Below, piece by piece: positions 26,975 to 37,243 of a stretch of 64,000 bases of DNA. Source of the DNA: Synechococcus sp. CBW1004 (GTDB lineage: Bacteria > Cyanobacteriota > Cyanobacteriia > PCC-6307 > Cyanobiaceae); NCBI RefSeq assembly GCF_015840715.1, contig NZ_CP060397.1, positions 2,934,686 through 2,998,685 on the forward strand. The letters run 5' to 3'. The notes under the pieces are model-generated. The model worked only from the letters and a program-made list of their open reading frames with translations, did no database searches and was not told the DNA's origin. The position numbers and the translations under genes are program-made. Every line of letters starts with the position of its first letter. Within the stretch, counting starts at the first letter, position 1.

Positions 26975-26977
26975 GTC

Positions 26978-27598
26978 TCAGGCGGCGAACTGATGCAGGT
27001 AGGGCAACCGGGTGGCGGTCTGCTTCAGGGCATCGTCGTGGGCGAGCAGCTGGCCGGTGGCATCCCACTGGCCGCTCACCAGCATCTGGCGCGGGCCGCT
27101 GGCCAGCTCCAGGCTCCACTGCTGGCCGGCCCCGCGGAGGACCGCCGAGGCCACGTCCAGGGTGAAGGGCTCGGCAGGGGCGGCGGTCGCAGCGTCCTGA
27201 ACTGCAAGCATCGTCTCGTGGTCGGCCACCAGGCAGGGGATGCCCAGGGCCAGGCAGTTGCCGTGGAAGATCTCGGCGAAGCTCTCGCCCACGACGGCGC
27301 GGATGCCCCAGCGCATCAGGGCCTGCGGCGCGTGCTCGCGGCTGGAGCCGCAGCCGAAGTTGCGATTCACCAGCAGGATCGTCGCCTCCCGATGCTCGGG
27401 GCGATCGAAGGGATGGTCACCCCCCAGTTCGGCGCGATCGTCGGCGAAGACCGCCGGACCGAGGGCCTCGAAGGTGACGCATTTGAGAAAGCGGGCCGGA
27501 ATGATCCGGTCGGTGTCGATGTCATCGCCGCGCACCACCACGGTGGTGCCCCTGACGCTGGTGATCGCTCCGGAGGGGAAGGGGCTGCTGCTGGCCAT
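26978..27598 (-). CDS. leuD: 3-isopropylmalate dehydratase small subunit
   Basis: A 206-aa protein, the swivel domain of isopropylmalate isomerase in leucine synthesis. Visible are VVRGDDIDTDRIIPARFLKCV near the N-terminus, VNRNFGCGSSREHAPQAL, and AVVGESFAEIFHGNCLALGIPCL. The length is standard. It follows leuC on the same strand with a 32-bp gap, so they form an operon. Confidence 0.96.
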   Translation of the reverse strand: MASSSPFPSGAITSVRGTTVVVRGDDIDTDRIIPARFLKCVTFEALGPAVFADDRAELGGDHPFDRPEHREATILLVNRNFGCGSSREHAPQALMRWGIRAVVGESFAEIFHGNCLALGIPCLVADHETMLAVQDAATAAPAEPFTLDVASAVLRGAGQQWSLELASGPRQMLVSGQWDATGQLLAHDDALKQTATRLPYLHQFAA

Positions 27599-27630
27599 CG
27601 GGTGGGTGGGCGGCGAAGGGATGGGTGAAA

Positions 27631-29163
27631 TCAGTGAGGACGGCGCTGGCGGTGCGGCAATGCCGCCAGCGGATGGATGGACGCTCCCCGCGGTGTCGTC
27701 CCGGGCCGGAACGACGCAGGGGCGAGAAGAGAGGTCTCAGCCTGAGCGATCAGCTCGCGCACATCGGTGACGCGGCCCCGGACGGCTGCGGCCGCCACCA
27801 TCGCCGGGCTCATCAGCAGGGTGCGGCCGCTGGCGGAACCCTGCCGGCCCTTGAAGTTGCGGTTGCTGGAGCTGGCACTGATCTGGCGGCCCTCGAGTCG
27901 ATCCGGGTTCATGGCCAGGCACATGGAGCAACCCGGCTGGCGCCACTCGAAGCCGGCTTCGAGAAACACCTTGTCGAGACCCTCAGCCTCCGCGGCCGCG
28001 GCCACCTGTTCGCTGCCGGGCACCACGAAGGCCTTGATGCCGGGCGCCACGTGGCGGCCCCGGGCCACGGCCGCCGCCGCCTGCAGATCGGAGAGACGGC
28101 CGTTGGTGCAGCTGCCGATGAAGCAGACATCCACGGGTGTCCCTTCGATCGGAGTGCCGGGCTGCAGGTCCATGTAGCGGTAGGCCTCCTCGGCGATCGG
28201 CCGCTCATCCGGGTCGGTCTGCTCCAGGGTGGGGACGGTTTCATTCACACCGATGCCCTGCCCGGGGGTGATGCCCCAGGTGATCGTCGGCGCGATGGCG
28301 TCGGCATCGAAGCGCACCTCGTCGTCGAACACGGCATCGGGGCCGCTCGCCAGCGCGCTCCACCAGGCCACGGCCCGCTCCCAGGCCTCTCCGCTGGGAG
28401 CACAGGGCCGCCCCTTCAGGTAGTCGAAGGTCACCTGGTCCGGGTTCACGTAGCCGCAGCGGGCGCCCCCCTCGATCGCCATGTTGCAGAGGGTCATGCG
28501 CTCCTCCATCGAGAGCGCATCAATCGCCGGGCCGGCGAACTCATAGGCGTAGCCCACGCCGCCCTTCACCCCGAGGGTGCGGATGATGTGCAGCACCAGA
28601 TCCTTGGCGTAGACGCCGGGCTGCAGTCGACCCTCCACCCAGAGGCGACGCACCTTCAGTTTGCCCATCGCCAGGCTCTGGCTGGCGAGCACATCGCGCA
28701 CCTGGCTGGTGCCGATGCCGAAGGCGATCGCGCCGAAGGCGCCGTGGGTGGAGGTGTGGGAGTCACCGCAGGCCACGGTCATCCCCGGCTGGGTGAGCCC
28801 CAGCTCCGGGGCGATCACGTGGACGATCCCCTGGTTGCCGCTGCCGAGGCCGTGCAGATGGATGCCGTGGGCGGCGCAGTTGGCCTCGAGCGTCGCCAGC
28901 ATCTCCTCGGCCAGGGGATCGGCAAACGGGCGAGCCTGGCTGGTGGTGGGCACGATGTGATCCACCGTCGCCACGGTGCGCTCCGGATGGCGCACGCCCA
29001 GGCCCAGATCCTTCAGGGCGGCGAAGGCCTGGGGGCTGGTCACCTCATGGATCAGATGCAGGCCGATGAACAGCTGGGTGGCGCCACCGGGCAGCTCGGC
29101 GACGTGGTGCAGGTCCCAGACCTTGTCGTAGAGGGTGCCGGAGCTCACCGTGAATACCGCCAC
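27631..29163 (-). CDS. leuC: 3-isopropylmalate dehydratase large subunit
   Basis: A 510-aa protein. It is the Fe-S aconitase-family partner of LeuD, converting 2- to 3-isopropylmalate. Fe-S cysteines appear in [14 protein letters not shown] and [12 protein letters not shown]. Other family segments are [33 protein letters not shown] and [12 protein letters not shown]. The C-terminus ends in an extra P/H/R-rich stretch. The start GTG gives [17 protein letters not shown]. The gene heads the leuCD operon. Confidence 0.96.
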   Translation of the reverse strand: MAVFTVSSGTLYDKVWDLHHVAELPGGATQLFIGLHLIHEVTSPQAFAALKDLGLGVRHPERTVATVDHIVPTTSQARPFADPLAEEMLATLEANCAAHGIHLHGLGSGNQGIVHVIAPELGLTQPGMTVACGDSHTSTHGAFGAIAFGIGTSQVRDVLASQSLAMGKLKVRRLWVEGRLQPGVYAKDLVLHIIRTLGVKGGVGYAYEFAGPAIDALSMEERMTLCNMAIEGGARCGYVNPDQVTFDYLKGRPCAPSGEAWERAVAWWSALASGPDAVFDDEVRFDADAIAPTITWGITPGQGIGVNETVPTLEQTDPDERPIAEEAYRYMDLQPGTPIEGTPVDVCFIGSCTNGRLSDLQAAAAVARGRHVAPGIKAFVVPGSEQVAAAAEAEGLDKVFLEAGFEWRQPGCSMCLAMNPDRLEGRQISASSSNRNFKGRQGSASGRTLLMSPAMVAAAAVRGRVTDVRELIAQAETSLLAPASFRPGTTPRGASIHPLAALPHRQRRPH

Positions 29164-29460
29164 AGGAAGGGGTCACCCTAAGAGTTCGCTGCCGAGTCAC
29201 CGGCGCTCGATTCAGGCCAGGGGCATGCTCCAGACGCTCGGCACTCAGGCGGGTCTATTGGGTGAGCACCACAGTGGCGCCGGCGAGGGTTCAGCCATCT
29301 GCACCGACGCGCTGCGCACATGCACCGTCAGGTCGGCCAGCGCCTCGAGAGGCACCCAGGAGAGATCCCCTGGGTTGTTGGTGTGGCCTCGGGGACCAGG
29401 CGGTGACGTTCGGCCATGGCGCTGGAGTGGTGTCTGTGGGGAGCGGTGGCCGGAGGATCG

Positions 29461-29700
29461 TCAGGGGCGCAGGACCTGACTGGCGGGGCGCTGGAACAGG
29501 CCATCGAGGTAGTGGCGCGCCACCGACCGCTCACGGCAGCCGTGCTGGAACAGGAAGCCCGCCAGGGCGGCCTGCATCAGGCGGTACTGGTCCCACTGGG
29601 GGTGCAGCCGGATGAACTCCCGCATGGCGTCGAACAGATCCTCCGGCATCTGGTTTTCGATGCTCACGGTGGCGGGGGCGGTCTCCGGGGTCTGGCTCAT
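29461..29700 (-). CDS. DUF2811 family small protein
   Basis: A 79-aa product starting at an internal ATG giving MSQTPETAPATVSIENQMPE. The core DLFDAMREFIRLHPQWDQYRLMQAALAGFLFQHG and SVARHYLDGLF matches DUF2811, a cyanobacterial family of small soluble helical proteins of unknown function. It stands alone. The upstream 11-residue frame extension is not conserved in appearance. Confidence 0.75.
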   Translation of the reverse strand: MSQTPETAPATVSIENQMPEDLFDAMREFIRLHPQWDQYRLMQAALAGFLFQHGCRERSVARHYLDGLFQRPASQVLRP

Positions 29701-30159
29701 ACGGCGTGGATCGCTGGACCCATCCATCACCCCACGGCAGGGCGGTCCACGTCAAAGGTGCCCAGCCGCGGTCTCCCACCCGGCCGTCGCGCCGCTCTCG
29801 CGTTGCGATCTCCCGTCAGCACTGGCCTGCGCGCCCCCCCGGTCGCCCGCCTGGCGGCGGCAGAGCGGTCCACCGCCTGCGGTCAAGGGGAGAGACCGAT
29901 TTCCCCAGAAGCCCACCTTCCGGGCGCTCCAATCCGGCTCCACAGGATCCCGATCTGGGGAAAACCTGCCCTGGATGGGGGAAAACGCCTGGGGGCCTGG
30001 GGAAAAACTCAACGCTCAGCATTGGTGATCGTTCCCCTGCCCCTCTGCAGGAATGCCGATCAACCCTTGTCATCCGGTCGCCCCTGCAGCAGCGACTGTC
30101 CACGCCGGGGTTGGCCGATGGGTGTGTCGCGAGCGGTTGCTGGCGCCTGATGCCGACCC
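29701..30159. other. Gene-free interval with repeated TGGGGAAAA motifs
   Basis: No convincing ORF. It contains three (T)GGGGAAAA elements on the plus strand (29956-29964, 29976-29985, 29999-30008) and one inverted relative, TTTCCCCAG at 29900-29908. The complementary form TTTTCCCCA is one base from the cyanobacterial DnaA-box form TTTTCCACA. See findings. Confidence 0.4.
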
Positions 30160-31434
30160 CTACGCCAGCCTGCGCCGCAACCGGTCGAGGGCCTCGCCCA
30201 CGGTGAGGGTCTGAATCCAGGCCCGGCCGCGGCTGGATCCGAAGCGGATCGCCTCGCTCCAGGTGCCATCGGGGCCGGCCAGGGCGAGATGCACCAGCCC
30301 CACCGGTTTGCTGTCGCTGCCGCCCCCGGGGCCGGCGATGCCGGTGACCGCCAGGGCCCAGCTGCTGCCGCAGATCCGCCGGGCCCCTTCCGCCATCGCA
30401 CAGGCGACCGGATCGCTGACAGCCCCATGGCGCTCGAGCAGGTCGGCCGGCACACCCAGCAGGCTCTGCTTGACACTGTTGGCGTAGGCGATCACGCCCC
30501 CGAGGAAGACCTCCGAGGCTCCGGGCACGGCGGCCAGGGCGGCACCGAGGCCGCCGCCGGTGCAGGACTCGGCCACCGCCAGGGTCTCGCCGCGGCGGCG
30601 CAGGGCCTGCAGCACCACCGAGGCCAGGCTGTCGTCGTCGGCCCCGTAGCAGAGGGGGCCCGTGCGCGCCCGCAGCTCCGCTTCCACCGGGGCCAGCAGG
30701 GCCTTGGCGGCATCTTCATCCTCCGCCCGGGCGGTGAGGCGCAGCTTCACCTCACCGCCGCCGGCATAGGGCGCCACGGTGGGGTTCTCGAGGGCCAGCA
30801 GGTCCTCCACCTGCTCGGCCAGGGCCGATTCGGCCACACCCCAGAAGCGCAGCATGCGGCTGGCGAACACCCCCTCCGAGAGACCCCCCTCCCCCAGCCA
30901 GGGAACGGCGCTCTGCCGCCACATCGCCTGCATCTCGCTGGGAACCCCCGGGAAGGTCATCACGGTGAAGCCCGGCCGGGGCGTCCAGATCACGCCGGGG
31001 GCGGTGCCGGTGGGGTTGGGCAGCAGCGCGGCGCCACGGGGAATCAGCGCCTGGCGTCTCACGGAGCTGGAGGGCGTGCGGCCCCGCTGGGCCAGCTTCG
31101 CCTGGATGTCCGCCCAGGCGTCGGGGTGCTCTTCGAGAGGGGTGTCGAAGGCGGCGGCGATCGCCTCGGTGGTCAGGTCATCGGGGGTGGGGCCCAGGCC
31201 GCCGGTGGTGATCAGCAGCCGGCAGCGGTCGGCTGCTTCGCGGACGGCCTGGATGAGGCGCTCCCGGTTGTCGCCCACCACCGTCTGGCGATGGTGGGGC
31301 ACCCCCAGGCTCGCCAGCTGCTCGGCCAGCCAGCGGGCGTTGCCATTGAGGATGTTGCCGAGCAGCAGCTCGGTGCCGACACAGAGGATCTCTGCCCCGG
31401 TGGACGGCGTTGGTCCGGCCGGAGAGGGAAGCAT
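30160..31434 (-). CDS. cinA: CinA family nicotinamide-nucleotide amidase
   Basis: A 424-aa protein with an N-terminal MoCF-like domain ([40 protein letters not shown]) and a C-terminal PncC-type domain ([54 protein letters not shown]). The family deamidates nicotinamide mononucleotide and may act as an ADP-ribose pyrophosphatase. The ATG at 31434 overlaps the stop of the upstream transferase gene by one base (TGATG), implying translational coupling. Confidence 0.93.
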   Translation of the reverse strand: MLPSPAGPTPSTGAEILCVGTELLLGNILNGNARWLAEQLASLGVPHHRQTVVGDNRERLIQAVREAADRCRLLITTGGLGPTPDDLTTEAIAAAFDTPLEEHPDAWADIQAKLAQRGRTPSSSVRRQALIPRGAALLPNPTGTAPGVIWTPRPGFTVMTFPGVPSEMQAMWRQSAVPWLGEGGLSEGVFASRMLRFWGVAESALAEQVEDLLALENPTVAPYAGGGEVKLRLTARAEDEDAAKALLAPVEAELRARTGPLCYGADDDSLASVVLQALRRRGETLAVAESCTGGGLGAALAAVPGASEVFLGGVIAYANSVKQSLLGVPADLLERHGAVSDPVACAMAEGARRICGSSWALAVTGIAGPGGGSDSKPVGLVHLALAGPDGTWSEAIRFGSSRGRAWIQTLTVGEALDRLRRRLA

Positions 31435-32516
31435 CAGCTCCGCTCCTGCTGCATCTGGCGCCGGGCCAGCACCACCACGCCGACCAGCACCGCCGTGGCG
31501 AGCGCCAGCCAGAGGAAGCGGAGTTCGGCGTTGGCCACCACCAGCGCCAGGGCCGCCAGCCACTGGGTGAAGGCGTAGATCAGCACCACGGTGCGGCGGT
31601 GGCTGAGGCCGGCCCGCAGCAGGCGGTGATGCAGGTGGCGGCGGTCTGGATAGAAGGGGGAGCGGCCCTCGCTGAGGCGACCCATGATCACTGCCGACAT
31701 GTCGGCCAGTGGCAGGGACAGGATCAGAATCGGCAGCAGCAGGCTGACGCTGGTGAGTCCCTTGGCCGGGCCGACGATGCTGATCGCCGCCAGGGCGAAG
31801 CCGAGGAAATAGGAGCCACCGTCGCCCATGAAGATGCGGGCGGGATTGAAGTTGTGGCGCAGGAAGCCGAGGCAGGCCCCCGCCAGGGCCGCGGCCAGCA
31901 GGCCGGCGGCGGGCTGATGCAGGCTGAAGCTCACCGACAGAAGCCCGACGGCGGCGATCCCACTGACCCCGGCGGCCAGGCCGTCGAGGCCGTCGAGCCA
32001 GTTGATCGCATTGGTGATGCCCACCAGCCAGATCACCGTGGCGAGCAGGCTGAAGCCATCGGGCAGCACCAGATAGGGAGCGCTGCCGAACAGGCCGAAG
32101 GGCAGTTCGATCGAGCCGATGCGCACCCCTTCCCCCCAGACGGCGATCGCCACCAGCAGCTGACCCAGCAGCCGCGGCAGCGGCGGCAGGGCGAAGAGAT
32201 CATCGGCGAGGCCGATCACGAAGAAGCAGAGGGCGCCGGCCAGGGTGGTCCAGATCAGCTGGTCCTTGTCGGGAGGCAGATCGGCGAAGCCACCCAGCAG
32301 CCAGGTGAGGGTGAGAGCGAGGCTGAAGCCGATCACGATGCCCACCCCGCCGAGGCGCACCATCGGACGGGTGTGCTGCTTGCGGGGATCCGGGGTGTCC
32401 ACCAGATCCCAGCGCAATCCGAGACGCCGCACGATCGGGACGATCAGGGCGGTCAGAATGGCCGCTCCGCCCAGGGTGAACAGGGCCGCCGCGTTGGGGC
32501 TGGTGGCGAACGTCAC
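31434..32516 (-). CDS. MraY/WecA-type undecaprenyl-phosphate sugar-1-phosphate transferase
   Basis: A 360-aa polytopic membrane protein with about ten hydrophobic spans. Family motifs are [48 protein letters not shown] and a cytoplasmic [14 protein letters not shown]. It places a sugar-1-phosphate (GlcNAc-1-P in WecA/TagO) on a lipid carrier, starting polysaccharide or wall-polymer synthesis. The H-L-H-H-R motif favours the WecA/TagO branch over MraY. A partner for polymer export could be the TagA-type gene at 50427, but that link is inference. Confidence 0.9.
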   Translation of the reverse strand: MTFATSPNAAALFTLGGAAILTALIVPIVRRLGLRWDLVDTPDPRKQHTRPMVRLGGVGIVIGFSLALTLTWLLGGFADLPPDKDQLIWTTLAGALCFFVIGLADDLFALPPLPRLLGQLLVAIAVWGEGVRIGSIELPFGLFGSAPYLVLPDGFSLLATVIWLVGITNAINWLDGLDGLAAGVSGIAAVGLLSVSFSLHQPAAGLLAAALAGACLGFLRHNFNPARIFMGDGGSYFLGFALAAISIVGPAKGLTSVSLLLPILILSLPLADMSAVIMGRLSEGRSPFYPDRRHLHHRLLRAGLSHRRTVVLIYAFTQWLAALALVVANAELRFLWLALATAVLVGVVVLARRQMQQERS

Positions 32517-32575
32517 AGGGTCGCGGCGGCGGGCGGCGGTGGTGTGGCCGTCAGGTTACGGGTGACGTGTCGCGT

Positions 32576-33853
32576 TCAGGCGTTCTGCAGTTGACGCTCG
32601 CCGGCATAGAGCGGGAAGCGCTCGCACAGCGCGGCCACCCGGTCGCGGCACCGTTGCTCGATGGCGGCATCCTCCGGGTTGAGCAGCCGGTCGGCGATCA
32701 CGTCGGCCACCTCACGGAAGGCGGCTGCATCGAAGCCGCGGGTGGTGAGGGCGGCGGTGCCGAGCCGCAGGCCGCTGGTGACGAAGGGGGACTGGGGATC
32801 GAACGGAACCGTGTTCTTGTTGGCGGTGATGTTCACATCGCTCACCAGCAGGTCGGCCACCTTGCCGGTCATGCCGATCGAGCGCAGATCGAGCAACACC
32901 AGGTGGTTGTCGGTGCCGCCGCTGACCACATCGATGCCGCGTTCGCGGATGCGGGTCGCCAGGGCCTGGGCGTTGGTCACCACCTGCTGGCTGTAGGCCC
33001 GGAAGGAGGGCTGCAGCGCCTCGCCGAAGGCCACCGCCTTGGCGGCGATCACATGCTCCAGCGGGCCGCCCTGGGTGCCGGGGAACACGGCCTTGTCGAA
33101 CTGTCTTCCGAACTCGGCGTCATTGCAGAGGATCAGGCCGCCGCGGGGACCGCGCAGGGTCTTGTGGGTGGTGGTGGTCACCACATGGCAGTGGGGAAGG
33201 GGGTTGGGGTGCACGCCGGCGGCCACCAGGCCGGCGATGTGGGCCATGTCGGCCAGCAGGTAGGCGCCCACCTCATCGGCGATGGCGCGGAAGGCGGCGA
33301 AGTCGATCGTGCGCGGATAGGCGGAGTAGCCGCAGATGATCAGCTTGGGGCGGTGCTCCAGAGCCAGCTGGCGGATCGTGTCGAAGTTGAGCCGCTGGGT
33401 CTCGGGGTCGACGCCGTACTGGACGACCTTGAACCACTTGCCGCTGACGTTGACCGGCGAGCCGTGGGTGAGATGGCCGCCGTGGCTGAGGTCCATGCCC
33501 AGGATCGTGTCGCCGGGCTGCAGCAGCGCCAGGAAGACGGCGAAGTTGGCCTGGGCACCGCTGTGGGGCTGCACGTTGGCCCAGGCGGCGCCGAACAGCT
33601 GCTTCGCCCGCTCGATCGCCAGTTCCTCGATCGCGTCGACGTGCTCGCAGCCGCCGTAGTAGCGCTTGTGGGGCAGGCCCTCGGCGTACTTGTTGGTCAG
33701 CACCGAGCCCTGGGCCTCCATCACGGCGCGGGAGGCGAAGTTCTCGGAGGCGATCAGCTCCAGGTGGCTCTGCTGCCGCGCGAGCTCCTTGCCGATCAGG
33801 GCGGCGACGGCCGGATCACCGCTGCTCAGGGGGGCGTTGATCGGATCCGTCAT
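32576..33853 (-). CDS. glyA: Serine hydroxymethyltransferase
   Basis: A 425-aa PLP enzyme making glycine and methylene-tetrahydrofolate from serine. Visible are [37 protein letters not shown], and the PLP lysine motif [19 protein letters not shown]. The length is standard. It is a single gene, oriented away from tRNA-Arg by about 285 bp. Confidence 0.97.
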   Translation of the reverse strand: MTDPINAPLSSGDPAVAALIGKELARQQSHLELIASENFASRAVMEAQGSVLTNKYAEGLPHKRYYGGCEHVDAIEELAIERAKQLFGAAWANVQPHSGAQANFAVFLALLQPGDTILGMDLSHGGHLTHGSPVNVSGKWFKVVQYGVDPETQRLNFDTIRQLALEHRPKLIICGYSAYPRTIDFAAFRAIADEVGAYLLADMAHIAGLVAAGVHPNPLPHCHVVTTTTHKTLRGPRGGLILCNDAEFGRQFDKAVFPGTQGGPLEHVIAAKAVAFGEALQPSFRAYSQQVVTNAQALATRIRERGIDVVSGGTDNHLVLLDLRSIGMTGKVADLLVSDVNITANKNTVPFDPQSPFVTSGLRLGTAALTTRGFDAAAFREVADVIADRLLNPEDAAIEQRCRDRVAALCERFPLYAGERQLQNA

Positions 33854-34102
33854 GACAGCTGGTTAAGGGTCTTCCGATCGTAGGGATTCGCCACCTCGCG
33901 TCCCAGCGCGTTTCCGCAACGCAGCGCGCTGGCCGGCCACGGTCGTTCCGTCCCGGCAGGTCGGCCGCGCTGCCGGAGGTCGTCGCGATCCTCGACGATC
34001 AGGAGCCGGGCGGCCCGGGCAACGCGTCCTCCCGTTCGCCGCCGCTGCGCGCGGTCATCCGGAGTCCCGGGACGTCCTGGTGGCTGCTCCGCTCCCGCCA
34101 AC

Positions 34103-34127
34103 AAAAAAGCCGTCCCAGGGGACGGCT
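34103..34127 (-). terminator. Rho-independent terminator of tRNA-Arg
   Basis: AGCCGTCC (34108-34115) pairs with GGACGGCT (34120-34127). Read on the minus strand, the stem is followed by a T6 run. It lies just past the tRNA-Arg 3' end. Confidence 0.9.
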
Positions 34128-34137
34128 GATGATGGAA

Positions 34138-34211
34138 CGCGCCTGGAGAGATTCGAACTCCCGACCCTCTGATCCGTAGTCAGATGCTCTAATCCGCTGA
34201 GCTACAAGCGC
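34138..34211 (-). tRNA. trnR-ACG: tRNA-Arg (anticodon ACG)
   Basis: A 74-nt cloverleaf on the minus strand: acceptor GCGCTTG/CAGGCGC, D-loop AGCTCAGCGGATTAGAGC, anticodon stem CTGA-loop-TCAG with anticodon ACG (read as ICG), T-arm GGGAGTTCGAATCTCTC. CCA is not encoded. Confidence 0.96.
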
Positions 34212-34382
34212 AGGTGGGCGCTTTCGCGACCGCTCATGCATTCTCACCGCACAGGGGGGGCTTCCGTCAACCAGGCTGGGTCGATCCGCATCCAGCGGGC
34301 CGGCGCCGCCAGTGCCCCCACGCTGCTGTGCATCGCCCGGTCGCCGTCGCCACGGCGTTTCCCACACCCCTCGTCTCCCGTC

Positions 34383-34658
34383 ATGCCGATCCGCTGGTAC
34401 GGCCCCGCCGACCCCGCCGACCCCACCTACCGCCATTTCGAGCGCATCGTGAACCTGACGTTGCACGCGATGCTCTTCGCCGCGTTCAACAGCGGTCTGT
34501 GGGTGGTGCAGGGTCTGCGCCACCCCTGGACCCACCTCAAGGTCTTCACCCTGGCCTGGCTGCTGGTGCTGCTGGTGCATGCCAGCGTGGTGGTGTGGCT
34601 GCGCCCCGGCCCGGCGGGGGAGGCCGCTGCCAGCCCACCCCAGGAGTCCCAGCCATGA
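34383..34658 (+). CDS. Small two-span membrane protein, cyanobacterial
   Basis: A 91-aa protein: MPIRWYGPADPADPTYRHFERIVNL, two hydrophobic regions (about 27-45, LHAMLFAAFNSGLWVVQGL, and about 53-72, VFTLAWLLVLLVHASVVVWL), and a P/E/A-rich tail. The family is not recognised, but the regular pattern and ATGA coupling to the next gene support a real product. Both are probably translated from one transcript. The function is unknown. Confidence 0.6.
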   Translation: MPIRWYGPADPADPTYRHFERIVNLTLHAMLFAAFNSGLWVVQGLRHPWTHLKVFTLAWLLVLLVHASVVVWLRPGPAGEAAASPPQESQP

Positions 34659-34942
34659 CCCTCGCCGCCAGCGACCTCGAGGAGCTCACCACAGCCATCG
34701 CCGATCGCCTGTACGTGCAGATCGCCGGCTGGCATCTCTATCTCGGCGACGCCGGGCTGGCTGGGACACTGGCGATCGAATGCGCCGGCCGACTCGATCA
34801 GGGGGCATCCGTCTGCGCCCGCCAGTCGCTTGAGGCCGTGCAGGTGCCGATCGGGGGGGGCGCCACACGCCTGCCTCTGGCCCGCCTGGTGCCGGCCGGG
34901 CAGCTGCGTGATCTCGAGGAGCTGCTGGCGCCCTACGCCTGA
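34655..34942 (+). CDS. DUF3181-type small protein
   Basis: A 95-aa protein: LEELTTAIADRLYVQIAGWHLYLGDAGLAGTLAIECAGR, then ARQSLEAVQVPIGGGATRLPLARLVPAGQLRDLEELL. It resembles DUF3181, a cyanobacterial family without known role. The start ATG overlaps the stop of the upstream membrane protein (ATGA), indicating a two-gene unit. Confidence 0.65.
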   Translation: MTLAASDLEELTTAIADRLYVQIAGWHLYLGDAGLAGTLAIECAGRLDQGASVCARQSLEAVQVPIGGGATRLPLARLVPAGQLRDLEELLAPYA

Positions 34943-35197
34943 GGGGGCCCTGCGCCGCAGGCAGACCGATCAGGGTGCCTGCTTCGCTCCGATCCCGCTG
35001 CCCGGGAGTGGTTCGGACCATGGCCTGCGGAAGAGGGCGGGTCTGGTCTGATCGCTCCGTCGACGTGCCGGGCCTCTGTGATGTCGTCCCGGCATCGCCT
35101 GCCCACGGCTTCCGTCGGCCGCTTCCCCCCGGGCTGTGACGGCTCCCTTCCCGGATCCGGGGCTTGTCGATAGGGTGACGCCTGCAGCGGAGCCTGG

Positions 35198-35455
35198 GTG
35201 CTGATCATCGAGGTCACCAACGCCCGCGAGGTGGTGAGCCGGCGCATCGGTCGACTCGGCAGTCGCCTGATCGGCAAGGTTGTGGATGCCGAGGCCCAGG
35301 TGGAGAAGGCTCTGATCCAGGAGCTCGAGAACGCCTTCCGAGACTTCGGAATCGAGGCGCGCATCTACTCGGTCGATGGCCCCCAGATGCTGGGCCGCTC
35401 CCATCTGGAGATCCCGCTGCAGGTGCGCGAGGAGCGTGAGGTGGGGCCGGGCTGA
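35198..35455 (+). CDS. Uncharacterised conserved-looking small protein
   Basis: An 85-aa protein from GTG: MLIIEVTNAREVVSRRIGRLGSRLIGKVVDAEAQVEKAL, then IQELENAFRDFGIEARIYSVDGPQMLGRSHLEIPLQVREER. The pattern is balanced in helix and strand and has no composition bias, so it looks genuine; I do not recognise a family. It sits alone between the DUF3181 gene and murJ, which is convergent 14 bp away. Confidence 0.6.
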   Translation: MLIIEVTNAREVVSRRIGRLGSRLIGKVVDAEAQVEKALIQELENAFRDFGIEARIYSVDGPQMLGRSHLEIPLQVREEREVGPG

Positions 35456-35469
35456 GGCCGACCCTCGCC

Positions 35470-37140
35470 TCAGGCCTTGCCGGGCAGCCGGCGACGCACG
35501 GTGGCCAGCAGTTCCTGCACCTCCGGCACCCCGGCCAGCGAGGCCACCAGTCCATAGACGGCCGTGCCCATGGCGCTGGCGATGCCGCACTGCAGCAGCA
35601 GACCCAGCAGTCCCGTCGGCCAGGCCACCTGTTCGGCCAGCAGCCAGGCCACCACACCTCCCAGCACGGCCGCCAGCAGCAGCAGGGCCGTGTCGCGGGC
35701 CCAGATCCGCAGCGGCAGACCCCCCAGCCGCCGCTGCAGCGCCAGCAGCAGCCCGAGGCAGGTGATCAGGTTCACGGCCACCGTGGCCAGCACCAGCCCG
35801 GCTGCTCCGGCGTTGAGCATGGGCAGCTGCAGGCCCCAGCCGGGGGTGGGGCCGCCGGTGAAGGCCCAGCAGAACACCGCGTTGAGGCCGATGCCGCCCA
35901 CCGACCAGCGGAAGGGGGTGTTGGCGTCGGCCAGGGCATAGAAGACCCGCACCAGCACGTCGCGGGCCAGGTAGGCGGGCATGCCGATGCCGTAGGCCAT
36001 CAGCAGCTGTCCCACCAGCGCGGCGGCGCTGCGGTCGAAGGCGCCCCGCTCGTAGATCAGGGCCACGATCGGCACCGCCAGGCCCACCATCAGCGCCCCC
36101 AGCGGCAGCATGCTGGCGTTGGAGAGCATCAGACCCTGGCGGATGCGGCCGATCAGCTCGGGGCGGTCCTGCGGTGCCGTCAGCCGTGCGTACACCGGCA
36201 GAAGCGGCACCAGCAGGGCGTTGGAGAGCAGCCCCAGGGGTGTCTGCACCAGAAGATTGGCGTAGCCCAGTCCCGCCGCCGCCTCCGGCATGCCGGAGGC
36301 GAAGAACAGCGACACGAACACGTTGATCTGCAGCATCCCCGAGGAGAGGGTGGCCGGACCCATCACCTTCAGCACCTCCTGAACGCCGGGATCCTTCCAG
36401 TCCCAGACGAGCTGCAGCTTGTTGAGGCCCTCCTTCGCCAGTGCCGGCAGCTGGATCAGCCACTGCAGGATCGCCCCCACCGTGGTGCTGGCGGCCAGCA
36501 CGATCCCACCGATCACCGCCGTGGCCGGCAGGGTGATGCTGCTGCCGAGCTGCCACCAGAGCAGGCCGATGCCGATGATCACCGCCACGCTCGAGAGCAG
36601 CGGGCTGACCGAGGGCAGCCAGAACACATCGGCGGCGTTGAGCGCGCCGAAACCCAGGCCGATCAGGCCGGCGAACAGAGCCATCGGCGCCATCCAGCGC
36701 AGCTGCACCACGGCGATCCGGTGCCGCTCGGCATCCAGCATCGGCCCCACCAGGTCGATCAGCGGATCGGCGAACAGCACCAGCACGATCGTGACGGCGA
36801 TCAGGCCCGCGCCGACGATCGTGTTGATCGCCGCGAGCACATGGGCTCCCTCACGGCGGTCCCGGCGGGCCAGCACGCTCACCATGGCGCTGTGGAACGG
36901 GCCGTTGATGCCGCCCAGCAGGATCAGCAGGAAGCCGGGCAGGACGTAGGCGTAGTTGTAGGCGTCGTAGGCGGCGCCCACCCCGAAGGCCGCGGCGATC
37001 ACCTGCTGACGCACCAGCCCCGCCACCTTGCTGAGGGCGGTGGCCACCGCCACGATCAGGGCGATGCGGCGCAGCGAGCGTACGCCCCCGCCGCTGCCGG
37101 GATCGGCCTCGGCGGGGCTGCGCTGTGATGAGTCACCCAT
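35470..37140 (-). CDS. murJ: Lipid II flippase MurJ (MviN)
   Basis: A 556-aa polytopic protein with about 14 hydrophobic spans, from the ATG giving MGDSSQRSPAEADPG. Typical segments are SLRRIALIVAVATALSKVAGLVRQQVIAAAFG at the first helix, PLLPVYARLTAP, and FYALADANTPFRWSV. It flips lipid-linked peptidoglycan precursors across the plasma membrane. The frame extends to 37245 but the added residues are not conserved in appearance. It is divergent from sfsA. Confidence 0.93.
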   Translation of the reverse strand: MGDSSQRSPAEADPGSGGGVRSLRRIALIVAVATALSKVAGLVRQQVIAAAFGVGAAYDAYNYAYVLPGFLLILLGGINGPFHSAMVSVLARRDRREGAHVLAAINTIVGAGLIAVTIVLVLFADPLIDLVGPMLDAERHRIAVVQLRWMAPMALFAGLIGLGFGALNAADVFWLPSVSPLLSSVAVIIGIGLLWWQLGSSITLPATAVIGGIVLAASTTVGAILQWLIQLPALAKEGLNKLQLVWDWKDPGVQEVLKVMGPATLSSGMLQINVFVSLFFASGMPEAAAGLGYANLLVQTPLGLLSNALLVPLLPVYARLTAPQDRPELIGRIRQGLMLSNASMLPLGALMVGLAVPIVALIYERGAFDRSAAALVGQLLMAYGIGMPAYLARDVLVRVFYALADANTPFRWSVGGIGLNAVFCWAFTGGPTPGWGLQLPMLNAGAAGLVLATVAVNLITCLGLLLALQRRLGGLPLRIWARDTALLLLAAVLGGVVAWLLAEQVAWPTGLLGLLLQCGIASAMGTAVYGLVASLAGVPEVQELLATVRRRLPGKA

Positions 37141-37243
37141 CCGGTCCGGAACCCCGATCGAGCGTGGATTCTTGCCTGCCGGAGCCGATGCGCAAGGGCC
37201 TCCGCGGGTCACCATGGCGCCACGATCCCGGACGCCCCTCCCC

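Noticed and set aside
27625-29181. 518-codon open frame antisense to leuC
   Set aside because: leuC has clear Fe-S motifs on the other strand; the antisense product is H/G-rich shadow sequence.
29899-30008. Replication origin
   Set aside because: No dnaA, dnaN or AT-rich unwinding region nearby; the motif is only a near match to a DnaA box.
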